A DNA stretch of 64,000 bases, taken from contig JBDLJH010000004.1 of assembly GCA_039714395.1 (NCBI GenBank), positions 1 to 64,000 on the forward strand. Reading direction: 5' to 3'. The DNA is from JAPHSX01 sp039714395. GTDB taxonomy: Bacteria; Pseudomonadota; Gammaproteobacteria; Thiohalomonadales; Thiohalomonadaceae. The notes beneath the pieces were generated by a model. The model worked only from the letters and a program-made list of their open reading frames with translations. It did no database searches and was not told the DNA's origin. The position numbers and the translations under genes were made by a program. Positions 6,940 to 16,137 of the stretch are shown piece by piece (positions within the stretch are counted from its first letter, which is position 1; each line of letters opens with the position of its first letter).

Positions 6940-7977
6940 TCAACAAATATTGCTAAGCAGTTTGCGGACCGGTGCCGGCAGCCCTAACTGTTCCAGTTGC
7001 GACAGGGACTGCCACACCATTGCCCCACCGTCAGCCACCCTTATGCCTTTTTCCTGAAGCTCTATACGTTGCGGCTGAATGAGCAAATGATAATGGGTAA
7101 AGGTATGCTTTATCTGTTCCAGGGCCTCAGGCTCGGTAGTTACAGCGAGCTCATCCTTACACCACTCGGTAAGAGTCGTCTTATCGGCACACTCTGGCAG
7201 GCTCCAGAGGCCACCCCAGATCCCTGTCGGGGGACGCTTCTCTAGCAATACCTCCCCCCGGTTATTGAGCACCACCGGCATCATTACCTGTTTGAGTGGT
7301 AGTACCTTTCGTGGCTTTTTACCGGGGAACTCGCCAACCCGGTCCAGAAGGTAGGCCTCACAGTCGCTAACCATGGGACAGCTATCACACGCCGGTCTGC
7401 TACGGGTACAGAGGGTGGCCCCCAGATCCATAATCGCCTGTGTATAGTCGGCACTACGCCGCTTGGGGGTATGTCCGGTGGCCAGCGCCCACAAGCGCTG
7501 CTCTACATCACGCTTTCCGGGCCACCCCTCTACTGCGTGGTAGCGGCTGAGCACACGCTTAACGTTACCATCGAGAATGGAGTGTTGTTGCCCGCAAGAG
7601 ATGGAGAGAATAGCCCCTGCAGTCGAGCGACCGATGCCCGGCAGTGTCACCACATCATCAAATAGTTCAGGGAATTTCCCGCCGTGCCGATCACAAATAA
7701 GCTGTGCGGCACGATGCAGATTACGGGCACGACTGTAGTAACCGAGACCACTCCACAACGCCAGTACCTCTTCCTCATCACCATCGGCCAGTATCTTCAC
7801 ACTGGCAAAGCGTTCCATAAAACGCTGATAGTAAGGGATAACGGTAGCCACCTGGGTCTGCTGCAGCATCACCTCTGAGACCCATACCCGGTAGGGCGTA
7901 GGCCGCTGCTGCCAGGGAAGACTCTTACGACCGTGATTATCGAACCAGACCAGAAGTCGTTGAGAAAAGCTCGCCAC
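6940..7977 (-). CDS. mutY: A/G-specific adenine DNA glycosylase MutY
   Basis: This 345-residue enzyme removes adenine paired with 8-oxoguanine. The catalytic Glu35 is in SEVMLQQTQ, the helix-hairpin-helix is LPGIGRSTAGAI (112-123), and the catalytic Asp136 is in ILDGNVKR. The 4Fe-4S ligands are Cys190, 197, 200 and 206 (C-x6-C-x2-C-x5-C). The C-terminal third is the NUDIX-like 8-oxoG sensing domain. The start is a GTG that follows the TAG of the AsmA gene with no gap, so translation is probably coupled. Confidence 0.95.
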   Translation of the reverse strand: MASFSQRLLVWFDNHGRKSLPWQQRPTPYRVWVSEVMLQQTQVATVIPYYQRFMERFASVKILADGDEEEVLALWSGLGYYSRARNLHRAAQLICDRHGGKFPELFDDVVTLPGIGRSTAGAILSISCGQQHSILDGNVKRVLSRYHAVEGWPGKRDVEQRLWALATGHTPKRRSADYTQAIMDLGATLCTRSRPACDSCPMVSDCEAYLLDRVGEFPGKKPRKVLPLKQVMMPVVLNNRGEVLLEKRPPTGIWGGLWSLPECADKTTLTEWCKDELAVTTEPEALEQIKHTFTHYHLLIQPQRIELQEKGIRVADGGAMVWQSLSQLEQLGLPAPVRKLLSNIC

Positions 7978-10131
7978 CTAGAACTTGAGCATATTCTTGA
8001 GCTTATTCTCCAGATCCTTCTCCAGCTTTTTCTTCTCTGTCTCTATCTGCTTATCGACTTCCTTTTTAACCTCGGCCTTCTTTTTCTCTACCTCGGCACT
8101 TGCCTTAGCCTCGAAGATGGAGGCCACATCGACACCAAACTTGGGATCACTGAAGCTCCCCTTCACCGTCACCGGAATCTTCTCACCCTTCAGCTCGGCA
8201 ACCCCGCCACTGGCTACGTCCCCGGCGTCATGAAGAATGGTGGTATTGAGGCGCAGGTCCAAACGTTCCTTAACCAGATTCACACTACCCTTGCCTGCGA
8301 TCTGGAACAGCGGACTGAGGGCACTGAGGTCTTTGGTGTTAAGCACACCGTTAGTTACCGTAAAACTGCCCGAAAGATTGGCGAAGTCTGTCGACTTCTC
8401 CTCCTTCTTCGGCATCGGCTGTTTTTTATACAAGGCATAGGCGTTACGGATCAGCTGACCAATATTGACGCCGTTAACCTTACCGTTTGCAAACTTAAAA
8501 CTACCATTCCCGTTTAGAGTACGGCGGATTTCCATCTGATCCAGCCCACTGGCCGTCATCTTCGCCGCCACACTGGCCTCTCCCGTCACATACTCCTTGC
8601 CCATAAAGTCCTTAAGCAGCGGCCCAGATTGCACCCCACTGAGTTTCTCATCCAGAGAAAGTTTTGCCTTCTTACCTCTAACATCGAGGCCAATATTTCC
8701 ACTGTAGCCACCCTTGTAAAGATTGGCTGACAGGGGGTGAAGGCGGAATTTACCCTTCTTCGCCTTCAATGTCGCAACGATTGTGTCACTGTGCAGGTTC
8801 ATCACCTTCACCTTGCCGACGGTGAAGCTGCCATCAATATCAAGCGATCGCATTAACTCCAGCGGCAACTCGGTGGCGGCAGCGGTAGTGGCACCCTTTG
8901 GTGCAACCTTCTCTTCGGCAGCAGGTTTGTCACTGGGCGGCGGCAGATAGCGATCCACATCAATCTCATCGAGGTTGAGGGTATAGCGGATCACCGGTGC
9001 AGCGAAGTTACCCACCGAGGCCTTGCCACCAAAAGTGGTGTCATCAAGCTGTAGCGAAAGCCCATTTAGAGCTACCTGATCCAGGCCACCCTCAAAGCGG
9101 GTACTCAGCTTCGCCTTGCCCATAACCGAGGGATCTGCCATCTCGGGCAGGGTGATATCAAGCTGGCTCAACAGCTGACGTGGTACAAACTCATTACTGA
9201 CTAGCTCACCACTGAAACTCGGCTTATCGATGATTTGCTTGCCCGCTACCGTCAACTTCAGCTCCACTCCCATTGCATTGAGGGTAAAGCCCTGAAGATT
9301 TGCCTGCTGAGTTGCCAGATCTACTGCGGCGTCGCCACCAAGTGTGGCCTCAAGCTTAGCGCCAGGTATCCCCTTGCCGTTGAGCACGGTACTCAGTTTC
9401 ATCCCCTGCGCACGGTAGCGCTGGGCAAACGGGTCTGCAGTGACATCACCGGAAAAATCCAGGGAGCCATTGATCTCAGGGGCGCTACTAAGCAGCTCGG
9501 TAGAGAGTTTGAGCGGTATCGCCTCACCGATGCGAATTGCCCCGGCACTAAAATTGAAATGTTTGAGTGAGAAGCGCTGCTTACTCAGGTCATCACGCCA
9601 CTCTATATTGGCCTCCTCCAGCGCAATACCACCGATAGCCAGTGCCGCCAGCATCTGCTCCAGCTTTTCGCCATCGGCCTCGCTGCTCGGCTTCTCTGCC
9701 CTGGGTTCAGCCACCGGCTTTTCACCGGCCTTTGCCAGGTCATCCCAATTGCTCACACCATCACTGCGACGGTGCAGATTGAGCACCAGACCCCGCAGCA
9801 GCACAGTATCAATCTGCGTCTGCAGCTTGAGCAGCGGCAACAACTTCACCCTTGCCTCCGCCGCCTCAATACGGGCGAAGGGCTTATCGGCAAAGCCCCT
9901 GGCATTACCCATCTGCATTGCCCCCAGCTCCAGACCCAGCCAGGGGAACAGGGAGAGTTTTATCTCACCCTCAATATCCAGCTCACGGCCGGTCTGCTCC
10001 TGTACTTTAGCCGCAATGGTATCGCGATAGTCATTGGGATCGATGAACAGGGTTGCGCCAACGGCAGCAACAATCAGCAACAGTAGTAGTGCGCCGAACA
10101 GACCAAAAATAATTTTCATAATTCGTTTCAT
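7978..10131 (-). CDS. AsmA family protein
   Basis: The 717-residue protein has one N-terminal membrane anchor (IIFGLFGALLLLLIVAAVGAT, about 7-27) followed by a large periplasmic region of repeated beta strands. This matches AsmA-like proteins, which relate to the chorein/bridge-type lipid transport proteins and affect outer-membrane assembly. The AsmA_2-like C-terminal half is recognisable (SGLDQMEIRRTLNGNGSFKF; NGVNIGQLIR). The tail (about 675-717) is a highly charged Lys/Glu coiled coil. AAGGAG precedes the ATG. It is upstream of mutY in the same operon. Confidence 0.88.
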   Translation of the reverse strand: MKRIMKIIFGLFGALLLLLIVAAVGATLFIDPNDYRDTIAAKVQEQTGRELDIEGEIKLSLFPWLGLELGAMQMGNARGFADKPFARIEAAEARVKLLPLLKLQTQIDTVLLRGLVLNLHRRSDGVSNWDDLAKAGEKPVAEPRAEKPSSEADGEKLEQMLAALAIGGIALEEANIEWRDDLSKQRFSLKHFNFSAGAIRIGEAIPLKLSTELLSSAPEINGSLDFSGDVTADPFAQRYRAQGMKLSTVLNGKGIPGAKLEATLGGDAAVDLATQQANLQGFTLNAMGVELKLTVAGKQIIDKPSFSGELVSNEFVPRQLLSQLDITLPEMADPSVMGKAKLSTRFEGGLDQVALNGLSLQLDDTTFGGKASVGNFAAPVIRYTLNLDEIDVDRYLPPPSDKPAAEEKVAPKGATTAAATELPLELMRSLDIDGSFTVGKVKVMNLHSDTIVATLKAKKGKFRLHPLSANLYKGGYSGNIGLDVRGKKAKLSLDEKLSGVQSGPLLKDFMGKEYVTGEASVAAKMTASGLDQMEIRRTLNGNGSFKFANGKVNGVNIGQLIRNAYALYKKQPMPKKEEKSTDFANLSGSFTVTNGVLNTKDLSALSPLFQIAGKGSVNLVKERLDLRLNTTILHDAGDVASGGVAELKGEKIPVTVKGSFSDPKFGVDVASIFEAKASAEVEKKKAEVKKEVDKQIETEKKKLEKDLENKLKNMLKF

Positions 10132-10198
10132 ACAGAGACTCCTTCTCGGAACCGTTGGTAAGTTGTATCAAAGTCTATCACTCAAATAGATCATTCTC

Positions 10199-10221
10199 AT
10201 GCTAATAAGAAAATGCTAATA
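10199..10221 (+). promoter_or_regulatory. direct repeat ATGCTAATA upstream of the ODP gene
   Basis: ATGCTAATA occurs at 10199-10207 and 10213-10221, one and a half turns apart centre to centre, in the AT-rich gap between the divergent asmA-like and ODP genes. It could be an operator or part of a promoter. I cannot assign a regulator. Confidence 0.25.
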
Positions 10222-10304
10222 TGCTGTGTCTCACGCTGCAGCAACGGATGATTGGCGTTTATCCAAGCAGGATGCTTCCAGACATTAAATCTTGGGAATT
10301 TCTA

Positions 10305-11138
10305 ATGCCTATTACCCTGTTCGACGACGGTAGTCACAAATGTATCGCCTTTCCTGATCTGGTCACCTGTGAGGGTTTTAAAACCGAGGCCGACGAGGGC
10401 AAAAGCTGCGACAGCGTGCAGGCCAACCAGTTTCTAATCGTCAACAACGAGCACGCCGCGCTGCTCGACCCCGGCGGCAACCTTACCTACAACCGTCTGT
10501 TCATGGGTATTAGCGAATACATCTTCCCCAAGAACCTCGACTTTGTGATCGCCTCCCACCAGGACCCCGATATCATCGCCTCACTCAATAAATGGCTGGT
10601 CGGTACCAGCTGCCGCGTGCTGGTACCCGAGTTGTGGAAACACTTCGTACCCCACGTCTGCTCGCCGGGCGCCACCAGGGGACGCCTGCACGGTATCCCA
10701 GATGCAGGCATGGATATCGAGATCGGCGGTGCCGCCTTCAAGGCGATCCCGGCCCACTTTCTCCACTCCGAGGGCAACTTCCACTTCTACGATCCGGTCA
10801 GCAAGATCCTCTTCACGGGTGACGTCGGCACCTCTGGGGTACCCGAAGAGGAGTGTGGCATGCCGATCTCCGACTTCGAGGCCCACATCCCGAAGATGGA
10901 GGGCTTCCACAAGCGCTACATGAACTCCAACAAAGTGTGCCGTTACTGGGCCAGTATGGTGCGTGAAATGGATGTAGAGATGATCGTGCCGCAGCACGGT
11001 GCCCGCATTGATGGCAAGGAGAATGTGGCCAAGTTCCTCGACTGGTTTCAGGGGCTGGAGTGTGGTGTCGACCTGATGAAGCAGGAGAACTACAAGGTTC
11101 CAGGCGCAGGGGCAGCAAAGATCTCCGTTGCCGCATAA
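10305..11138 (+). CDS. ODP-type metallo-beta-lactamase-fold diiron protein
   Basis: This cytosolic protein of about 277 residues has the flavodiiron-like beta-lactamase fold. All six expected metal ligands are visible: His85, Asp87 and Asp89 in SHQDPD, His151 in PAHFLHSEG, Asp173 in LFTGDVG and His231 in PQHGA. No flavodoxin domain follows, as in the oxygen-binding ODP proteins linked to sensing in other bacteria. Its substrate is unknown; O2, NO or peroxide are possible. I choose the ATG at 10305 (MPITLFDDG) because homology begins there, although the frame is open 28 codons further up. It stands alone, divergent from the AsmA gene, with its own terminator. Confidence 0.82.
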   Translation: MPITLFDDGSHKCIAFPDLVTCEGFKTEADEGKSCDSVQANQFLIVNNEHAALLDPGGNLTYNRLFMGISEYIFPKNLDFVIASHQDPDIIASLNKWLVGTSCRVLVPELWKHFVPHVCSPGATRGRLHGIPDAGMDIEIGGAAFKAIPAHFLHSEGNFHFYDPVSKILFTGDVGTSGVPEEECGMPISDFEAHIPKMEGFHKRYMNSNKVCRYWASMVREMDVEMIVPQHGARIDGKENVAKFLDWFQGLECGVDLMKQENYKVPGAGAAKISVAA

Positions 11139-11160
11139 GGCTTGAGCCTGTTGAAAGAAA

Positions 11161-11190
11161 AAAAGCCCGAACACCTGTTCGGGCTTTTTT
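11161..11190 (+). terminator. Rho-independent terminator after the ODP gene
   Basis: AAAAGCCCGAACA and TGTTCGGGCTTTT form a perfect 13-bp stem around CC, ending in a T run. The A-rich left arm means it could work in both directions. Confidence 0.9.
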
Positions 11191-11321
11191 ATTTTAGAGG
11201 TCACTGGGGCGGATGAATGGGATCGAATATTTATAAGCGATCGGATTCTCTTTTTGTGTGCATGCCTACACACCTACAAATACAGCATATATGCTATTTG
11301 GCATAACATCCTTAATACGCA

Positions 11322-14057
11322 TTAAGTCCCCCATTTAGCCGCATCAGGTCGGTGGAATTCCTGTTCAAGTATTCCCTTAAGCTCGGGGATACATGAGCCG
11401 CAGTTGGTTCCCGCCTTGAGCGCAGCCCCCAGCCCTTCAACACTGGCAACACCCTCCTCCCGGATTTTCTTGACCAGGGTATTCCTGCCTACACCGAAAC
11501 AGGCACAAACTGTGGGACCGGCATCATCTGATGCCACTGGAGGCCTGCCTGACAGCAGGGCAATACGCTCCTGATCGCTTATGACATCCTTACTGAACAA
11601 TGGCTCCAGCCAGTCATGTGCGGGAAGTTCATGATTGGGGCCGATATATAGACAACTTTCCAACTGGCCGTTCACCAACCGTGCTGCACGGTAACAGCGG
11701 GTTGCCGCATCGAAATACTCTGTCCAGCCGACATCACAGTGCTCCGTACAGAGCAGCTGCCGCGCCCGTTGTGCCCAGTCATCAGGCACATTGCGCCCAG
11801 CAATCGGGTAACGCCACAAACCCTTGCCACGCGACTTGCTCCAGTAACTGGCATTTTCCAGTGACAGCTCCCGACGCGACAGGAGAAATCCATACCAGTT
11901 GGCATGATACGGCTCGACATTGACCGGGCAGTGCTTGAACTCCGGTTGCCCGGAAAGAGGATCGGTAATCGCGCCTACCAGGACATCGACACGGGCAGTA
12001 TGGCTGAACTGGTCGTTCCAGTGGATGGGAACAAACAGGCTTCCCGGTTGCTGTTTCTCATTAAGCCTTGCCCGGACAACCATCTTCCCCTTTTCGCTGT
12101 TCACGCTGACCAGGGTGTTTTCACCAATATCGAGGCGTCGCGCATCCTCGGGGTGGATATCGGCAAAGGGCTCCTGGGTATGAGTGGCGAGGCGTGGTGA
12201 CTTGCCGCTACGTGTCATGGTATGCCAATGGTCACGCACTCGACCGGTGTTGAGGAGCATCGGGTAGCTCTCACCTGTCGGCATCGCAGGGGGGCGCGGT
12301 GTGACCGCGACAAACTGTGCCTTGCCACTGGGGGTGAAGAACTTTCCATCACCAAACAGACGTTGTGTACCGCAAGTCCTGTTGATTTCGATGGGCGACG
12401 CACAGGGATGTGCTAATGCCGCGGAAGACATGGATGTCGTGAGCGGCCACTGGATCGGTGCCATGGCATCGTAGTCGGCCTCTGTCAGACCGGCAAGACC
12501 ACTCAGGTTGAGGTCGCGGCTGCCGTTATTCTTGTAGGCGGTCAGGCGAGCATACTCATCAAATACCGCGGCAGGAGTAGCGTAATCAAAATGCTCACCG
12601 AAACCCATGCGCCTGGCCACCTCACTGATGATCCACCAGTCACTCCGCGCCTCACCGGGAGCGGCAAGAAAGTCACGCTGTCGCGAGATACGGCGCTCGG
12701 AGTTGGTTACCGTACCGCTCTTCTCCCCCCATGCCAGGGCGGGAAGCTTGATGTGGGCGAGGTCGAGCGTATCCGTCCTGGCCATCACATCCGACACCAC
12801 CACCAGCTCGCACTTCTGCAGTGCTGCCTTGACCCTGTCCGCCTCCGGCATGCTGACCACCGGGTTGGTCCCTATCACCCATACCGCCTTGACCTTCTCC
12901 TCTTCGACAGCACGAAACAGATCGACCGCCTTGAGACCGCCCTGGCTGGCGATGGTTGGCGACCGCCAGAACTGCTGCACAATATCCCGGTGCCCGGGGT
13001 TTTCAATATCCATATGCGCTACGAGTTGATTGGCCAGTCCGCCTACCTCACGACCACCCATGGCGTTTGCTTGGCCGGTCACGGAAAAAGGCCCCATTCC
13101 AATACGACCGATACGACCGGTATAGAGGTGGCAGTTGATAATGGCATTGGCCTTGTCAGTGCCGCTGGAGGATTGATTAATTCCTTGCGAGTAAATCGTA
13201 ACAACTCGTTCACTGCGTGCGAAAAGACGGAAAAACTTCTCCACATCCTCCACATCGAGTGCACACTGCTCTGCAACAACATCGATAGAAGGGGCAGTAT
13301 ATTGAGCCGTTCTGAGAGCGGTCTCCAGGCCTTCACAATAATTATCAGTAAAGAGTACGTTACGCTCACCATGTTGCGCCAGATAGCTGAGCAGGCCGTT
13401 GAACAGCGTCGCATCACTGCCCGGCTTGATGGGCAGGTGCATATCGGCAATATCACAGGTGGCGGTACGACGGGGGTCGATAACCACTACCTGAAGATCA
13501 GGATTCTCCTGCTTGGCCCTGACCAGGCGCTGGTAGATTACCGGGTGACACCAGGCAGTATTGGAGCCGACAAGGACCACCAGCTTGGCCCGCTCCAGGT
13601 CCTCATAACTACAGGGAACGCTGTCGGAACCGAAGGCACGCTTGTAGGCAGCCACTGCCGATGACATACAAAGCCGTGAATTGGTGTCGATATTGGCCGA
13701 ACCAATGAAACCCTTCATCAGTTTATTGGCCACATAGTAATCCTCGGTGAGTAGCTGACCCGAGACATAAAAGGCGACCGCATCAGGGCCGTGCTGTTGA
13801 ATAATATCGGTTAATCCGCTGGCGACCTTGTCCAGCGCATTGTCCCAGCCAACACGTTGGCCGTTAACCTCCGGATAAAGAAGCCGGCCATCCAGATCGA
13901 TCGTTTCAGCCAGTGCGGCACCCTTGGAGCATAGGCGTCCGAAGTTGGCCGGATGTTCCGCATCCCCTTTAATGGTAACAGCACCGTTTGAATCAATAGC
14001 GGCGATTACCCCACATCCAACGCCGCAATAGGGGCAAGTTGTCTTAATCTCTTTCAT
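11322..14057 (-). CDS. nasA: assimilatory nitrate reductase catalytic subunit NasA
   Basis: This cytosolic enzyme of 911 residues reduces nitrate to nitrite with a bis-MGD molybdenum cofactor. The N-terminal 4Fe-4S cluster uses Cys8, 11, 15 and 43 (CPYCGVGC...LCSKG). The molybdopterin oxidoreductase and dinucleotide-binding domains follow. The last 50 residues (VCACFGVGRNTLVKKIREEG ... GTNCGSCIPELK) form a BFD-like 2Fe-2S domain with four Cys, as in the Klebsiella NasA type. I choose ATG 14057 over the adjacent in-frame GTG. It is the last gene of nrtA-nrtB-nrtC-nasA. No nitrite reductase is in the window. Confidence 0.95.
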   Translation of the reverse strand: MKEIKTTCPYCGVGCGVIAAIDSNGAVTIKGDAEHPANFGRLCSKGAALAETIDLDGRLLYPEVNGQRVGWDNALDKVASGLTDIIQQHGPDAVAFYVSGQLLTEDYYVANKLMKGFIGSANIDTNSRLCMSSAVAAYKRAFGSDSVPCSYEDLERAKLVVLVGSNTAWCHPVIYQRLVRAKQENPDLQVVVIDPRRTATCDIADMHLPIKPGSDATLFNGLLSYLAQHGERNVLFTDNYCEGLETALRTAQYTAPSIDVVAEQCALDVEDVEKFFRLFARSERVVTIYSQGINQSSSGTDKANAIINCHLYTGRIGRIGMGPFSVTGQANAMGGREVGGLANQLVAHMDIENPGHRDIVQQFWRSPTIASQGGLKAVDLFRAVEEEKVKAVWVIGTNPVVSMPEADRVKAALQKCELVVVSDVMARTDTLDLAHIKLPALAWGEKSGTVTNSERRISRQRDFLAAPGEARSDWWIISEVARRMGFGEHFDYATPAAVFDEYARLTAYKNNGSRDLNLSGLAGLTEADYDAMAPIQWPLTTSMSSAALAHPCASPIEINRTCGTQRLFGDGKFFTPSGKAQFVAVTPRPPAMPTGESYPMLLNTGRVRDHWHTMTRSGKSPRLATHTQEPFADIHPEDARRLDIGENTLVSVNSEKGKMVVRARLNEKQQPGSLFVPIHWNDQFSHTARVDVLVGAITDPLSGQPEFKHCPVNVEPYHANWYGFLLSRRELSLENASYWSKSRGKGLWRYPIAGRNVPDDWAQRARQLLCTEHCDVGWTEYFDAATRCYRAARLVNGQLESCLYIGPNHELPAHDWLEPLFSKDVISDQERIALLSGRPPVASDDAGPTVCACFGVGRNTLVKKIREEGVASVEGLGAALKAGTNCGSCIPELKGILEQEFHRPDAAKWGT

Positions 14058-14068
14058 CACCGATTTTC

Positions 14069-14935
14069 TCAGGCGGTGGCCAGCTTGAGTGACGGTTCTT
14101 GTTCACTCGACTCCGCCTCTGTGGAAGACTCCTCACTGCTTACCGGCACATCGGGCTGGGCATGGCGTTCGTGCAGGAACTTCAGTACCGCGGCACGGTA
14201 GTGGTTGTACTCCGGGGCATCGGCCAGTTCGAGGCGGTTGCGTGGACGCTCCAGTTCGATGTTCAACACCTCACCGATACTTGCCGAGGGGCCGTTGGTC
14301 ATCATTACGATGCGATCCGAGAGCAGAACCGCCTCATCCACATCGTGGGTGATCATGATCACGGTGTTGTTGAGCTCGTTCTGGATCTCCATCAGTGAGT
14401 CCTGCATATGGGTTCGGGTGAGCGAGTCCAGGGCACCGAAGGGCTCGTCCATCAGCAGCACCTTGGGTTCCATGGCCAGCGCACGGGCAATACCGACTCG
14501 TTGTTTCATGCCACCGGATATTTCTTCCGGACGAAGATTAAGAGCGTGACTCATATGAACCAGTTCAAGGTTGTGAAGGGTCCAGTCGTGACGCTCTTGC
14601 TTGCTCTTGGTTTTGGCGAAAACCTGATCCACGGCAAGACGCACATTGTCGTAAACAGAGAGCCACGGTAGCAGTGAGTGGTTCTGGAATACCACGGCGC
14701 GATCCGGACCGGGCTCATCGACCTCCTTATTCTCCAGCAGCACACCACCGGTGGTGGCGTTAAACAGACCTGCGACGATATTCAGCACCGTCGACTTGCC
14801 GCAACCGGAGTGGCCGATAAGCGAGATGAATTCACCCTGGTTAATCTTAAGAGAGACATCGTCGAGCACATTCAACGGGCCGTTGTCGGTATCAAAGGTG
14901 ATGCACATATTTTCAAGGCTTAGGTAACTATTCAT
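14069..14935 (-). CDS. nrtC: nitrate ABC transporter ATP-binding subunit
   Basis: The 288-residue ATPase has Walker A GHSGCGKST, Q-loop FQNHSLLPW, signature ISGGMKQRVGIARAL, Walker B VLLMDEPFGALD and a switch His in MITHDVDEA. The length and the MNSYLSLENMCITFD start match NrtD/NasD-type single-domain subunits rather than the fused cyanobacterial NrtC; the symbol is used loosely. The start at 14935 is preferred because GGAG lies 9 bases before it. It powers uptake of nitrate through the NrtB permease encoded just upstream. Confidence 0.93.
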   Translation of the reverse strand: MNSYLSLENMCITFDTDNGPLNVLDDVSLKINQGEFISLIGHSGCGKSTVLNIVAGLFNATTGGVLLENKEVDEPGPDRAVVFQNHSLLPWLSVYDNVRLAVDQVFAKTKSKQERHDWTLHNLELVHMSHALNLRPEEISGGMKQRVGIARALAMEPKVLLMDEPFGALDSLTRTHMQDSLMEIQNELNNTVIMITHDVDEAVLLSDRIVMMTNGPSASIGEVLNIELERPRNRLELADAPEYNHYRAAVLKFLHERHAQPDVPVSSEESSTEAESSEQEPSLKLATA

Positions 14936-14976
14936 TGTTTGTCTCCGTAAAATCATTTAACGCAATATCGGCGTGT

Positions 14977-15042
14977 CGTAGGAGGCCCGCCCTCGGGCCG
15001 AACTGTTCGTATCAATTTGCGGCGAGGGTGCCGCTCCTACTT
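14977..15042. repeat. REP-like dispersed palindrome, copy 1
   Basis: The element begins with CGTAGGAGGCCCGCC and ends with GGTGCCGCTCCTAC, so its ends are complementary (GTAGGAG/CTCCTAC) and it contains inner GC-rich inverted repeats. A related element with the same outer words lies at 43345-43412. It sits between nrtB and nrtC and may stabilise or attenuate the operon transcript. Confidence 0.6.
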
Positions 15043-15054
15043 CAGCTCTGAGGA

Positions 15055-16077
15055 TTAACGCAGAATCGCGTTCTTGTCCCAGCTCAACTTCTTCTGCAGC
15101 ATCAGCATGCCGCGGTCGAGCAGGAAGCCGATAAAGCCGATAACTAAAATAGCGACCATAATGCGGGCCAGTGAGTTAGAACTGCCGTTCTGGAACTCAT
15201 CCCACACGAATTTACCGAGACCGGGGTTTTGCGCCAGCATCTCGGCGGCGATTAATACCATCCAGCCGATACCGAGCGACAAGCGCAGGCCGGTGAACAT
15301 CATCGGCAACGATGAGGGGATCACGATCTTCACGGTTTTGGTGATAAAGCCAAGGCGCAGTACGCGGCTAACGTTGATCAGGTCTTTGTCAACCGAGGAG
15401 ACCCCCACGGTGGTGTTGATTATGGTCGGCCACAAACAGCAGAGTGTGACGGTAATGGCTGAGTTCAAAAAGGCCTTGTCGAACATCGGGTCATCGGTGA
15501 CGTAGACCGCACTTACCACCATGGTTACCAGCGGTAGCCAGGCCAGCGGTGAGACTGGTTTGAAGATTTGAATGATCGGGTTCAGTGCACGATAGAGTGA
15601 GGCGCTCATACCGGTGACAATGCCGATGGGGATCGCGATTATCGAGGCGACGAGAAAACCGACTCCCACGGTATAGATACTGGTAATGATCTGATCGATA
15701 AAGGTGGCCTTACCGGTGTAGGGACGAATCTTTACTTTGGCATCGGGGTTCTTCGCCAGTTTGGCGGCGTTGCGCTTCTCCTGACGCTCATAGAAGGCGA
15801 CCTCTTTGAGGCGCTCGGCCTTGTGCTCGTCCCACAGTGATACGGTCTGCTCCCATACCTGTGAGGGACCGGGTAGTGCTCCCAGTGATGTCTGGATGTT
15901 CTTTGCTGCGGTTCCCCAGACACCGAGAAAGATGATGATGGCAAACAGTGGAATAAACAGGTGCTTACTCACACCGGCTGTCATCTTAAGGAATTTGTCT
16001 CCCTGCACAGCGGATTGGAAACGATCCAGCCAGCTGACGGAGAAGGTTTTATTTGGATTGATAAGTGCTGTGCTCAT
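15055..16077 (-). CDS. nrtB: nitrate ABC transporter permease
   Basis: The 340-residue inner-membrane permease has a first membrane segment at about 40-57, then a charged periplasmic-side insertion (about 80-125, SLWDEHKAERLKEVAFYERQ and following) typical of proteobacterial NrtB/NasE. At least five more helices follow. The EAA-like coupling loop is in VLRLGFITKTVKIVIPSSLP. It acts with NrtA (binding protein) and the ATPase downstream. Confidence 0.93.
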   Translation of the reverse strand: MSTALINPNKTFSVSWLDRFQSAVQGDKFLKMTAGVSKHLFIPLFAIIIFLGVWGTAAKNIQTSLGALPGPSQVWEQTVSLWDEHKAERLKEVAFYERQEKRNAAKLAKNPDAKVKIRPYTGKATFIDQIITSIYTVGVGFLVASIIAIPIGIVTGMSASLYRALNPIIQIFKPVSPLAWLPLVTMVVSAVYVTDDPMFDKAFLNSAITVTLCCLWPTIINTTVGVSSVDKDLINVSRVLRLGFITKTVKIVIPSSLPMMFTGLRLSLGIGWMVLIAAEMLAQNPGLGKFVWDEFQNGSSNSLARIMVAILVIGFIGFLLDRGMLMLQKKLSWDKNAILR

Positions 16078-16137
16078 GATACTGCCCTATGTGGGTTAAG
16101 TGACCCTGAGGCGGACCCCAGGGAAAACTTTTTACAA

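Noticed and set aside
10175..10215. Fur-box-like sequence upstream of the ODP gene
   Set aside because: TCATTCTCATGCTAAT shares only a loose match with the Fur consensus; too weak to call.
12591..13664. 357-codon open frame on the plus strand
   Set aside because: Antisense to the molybdopterin domain of nasA, with His/Leu/Gly-rich composition typical of antisense frames and no ribosome site.
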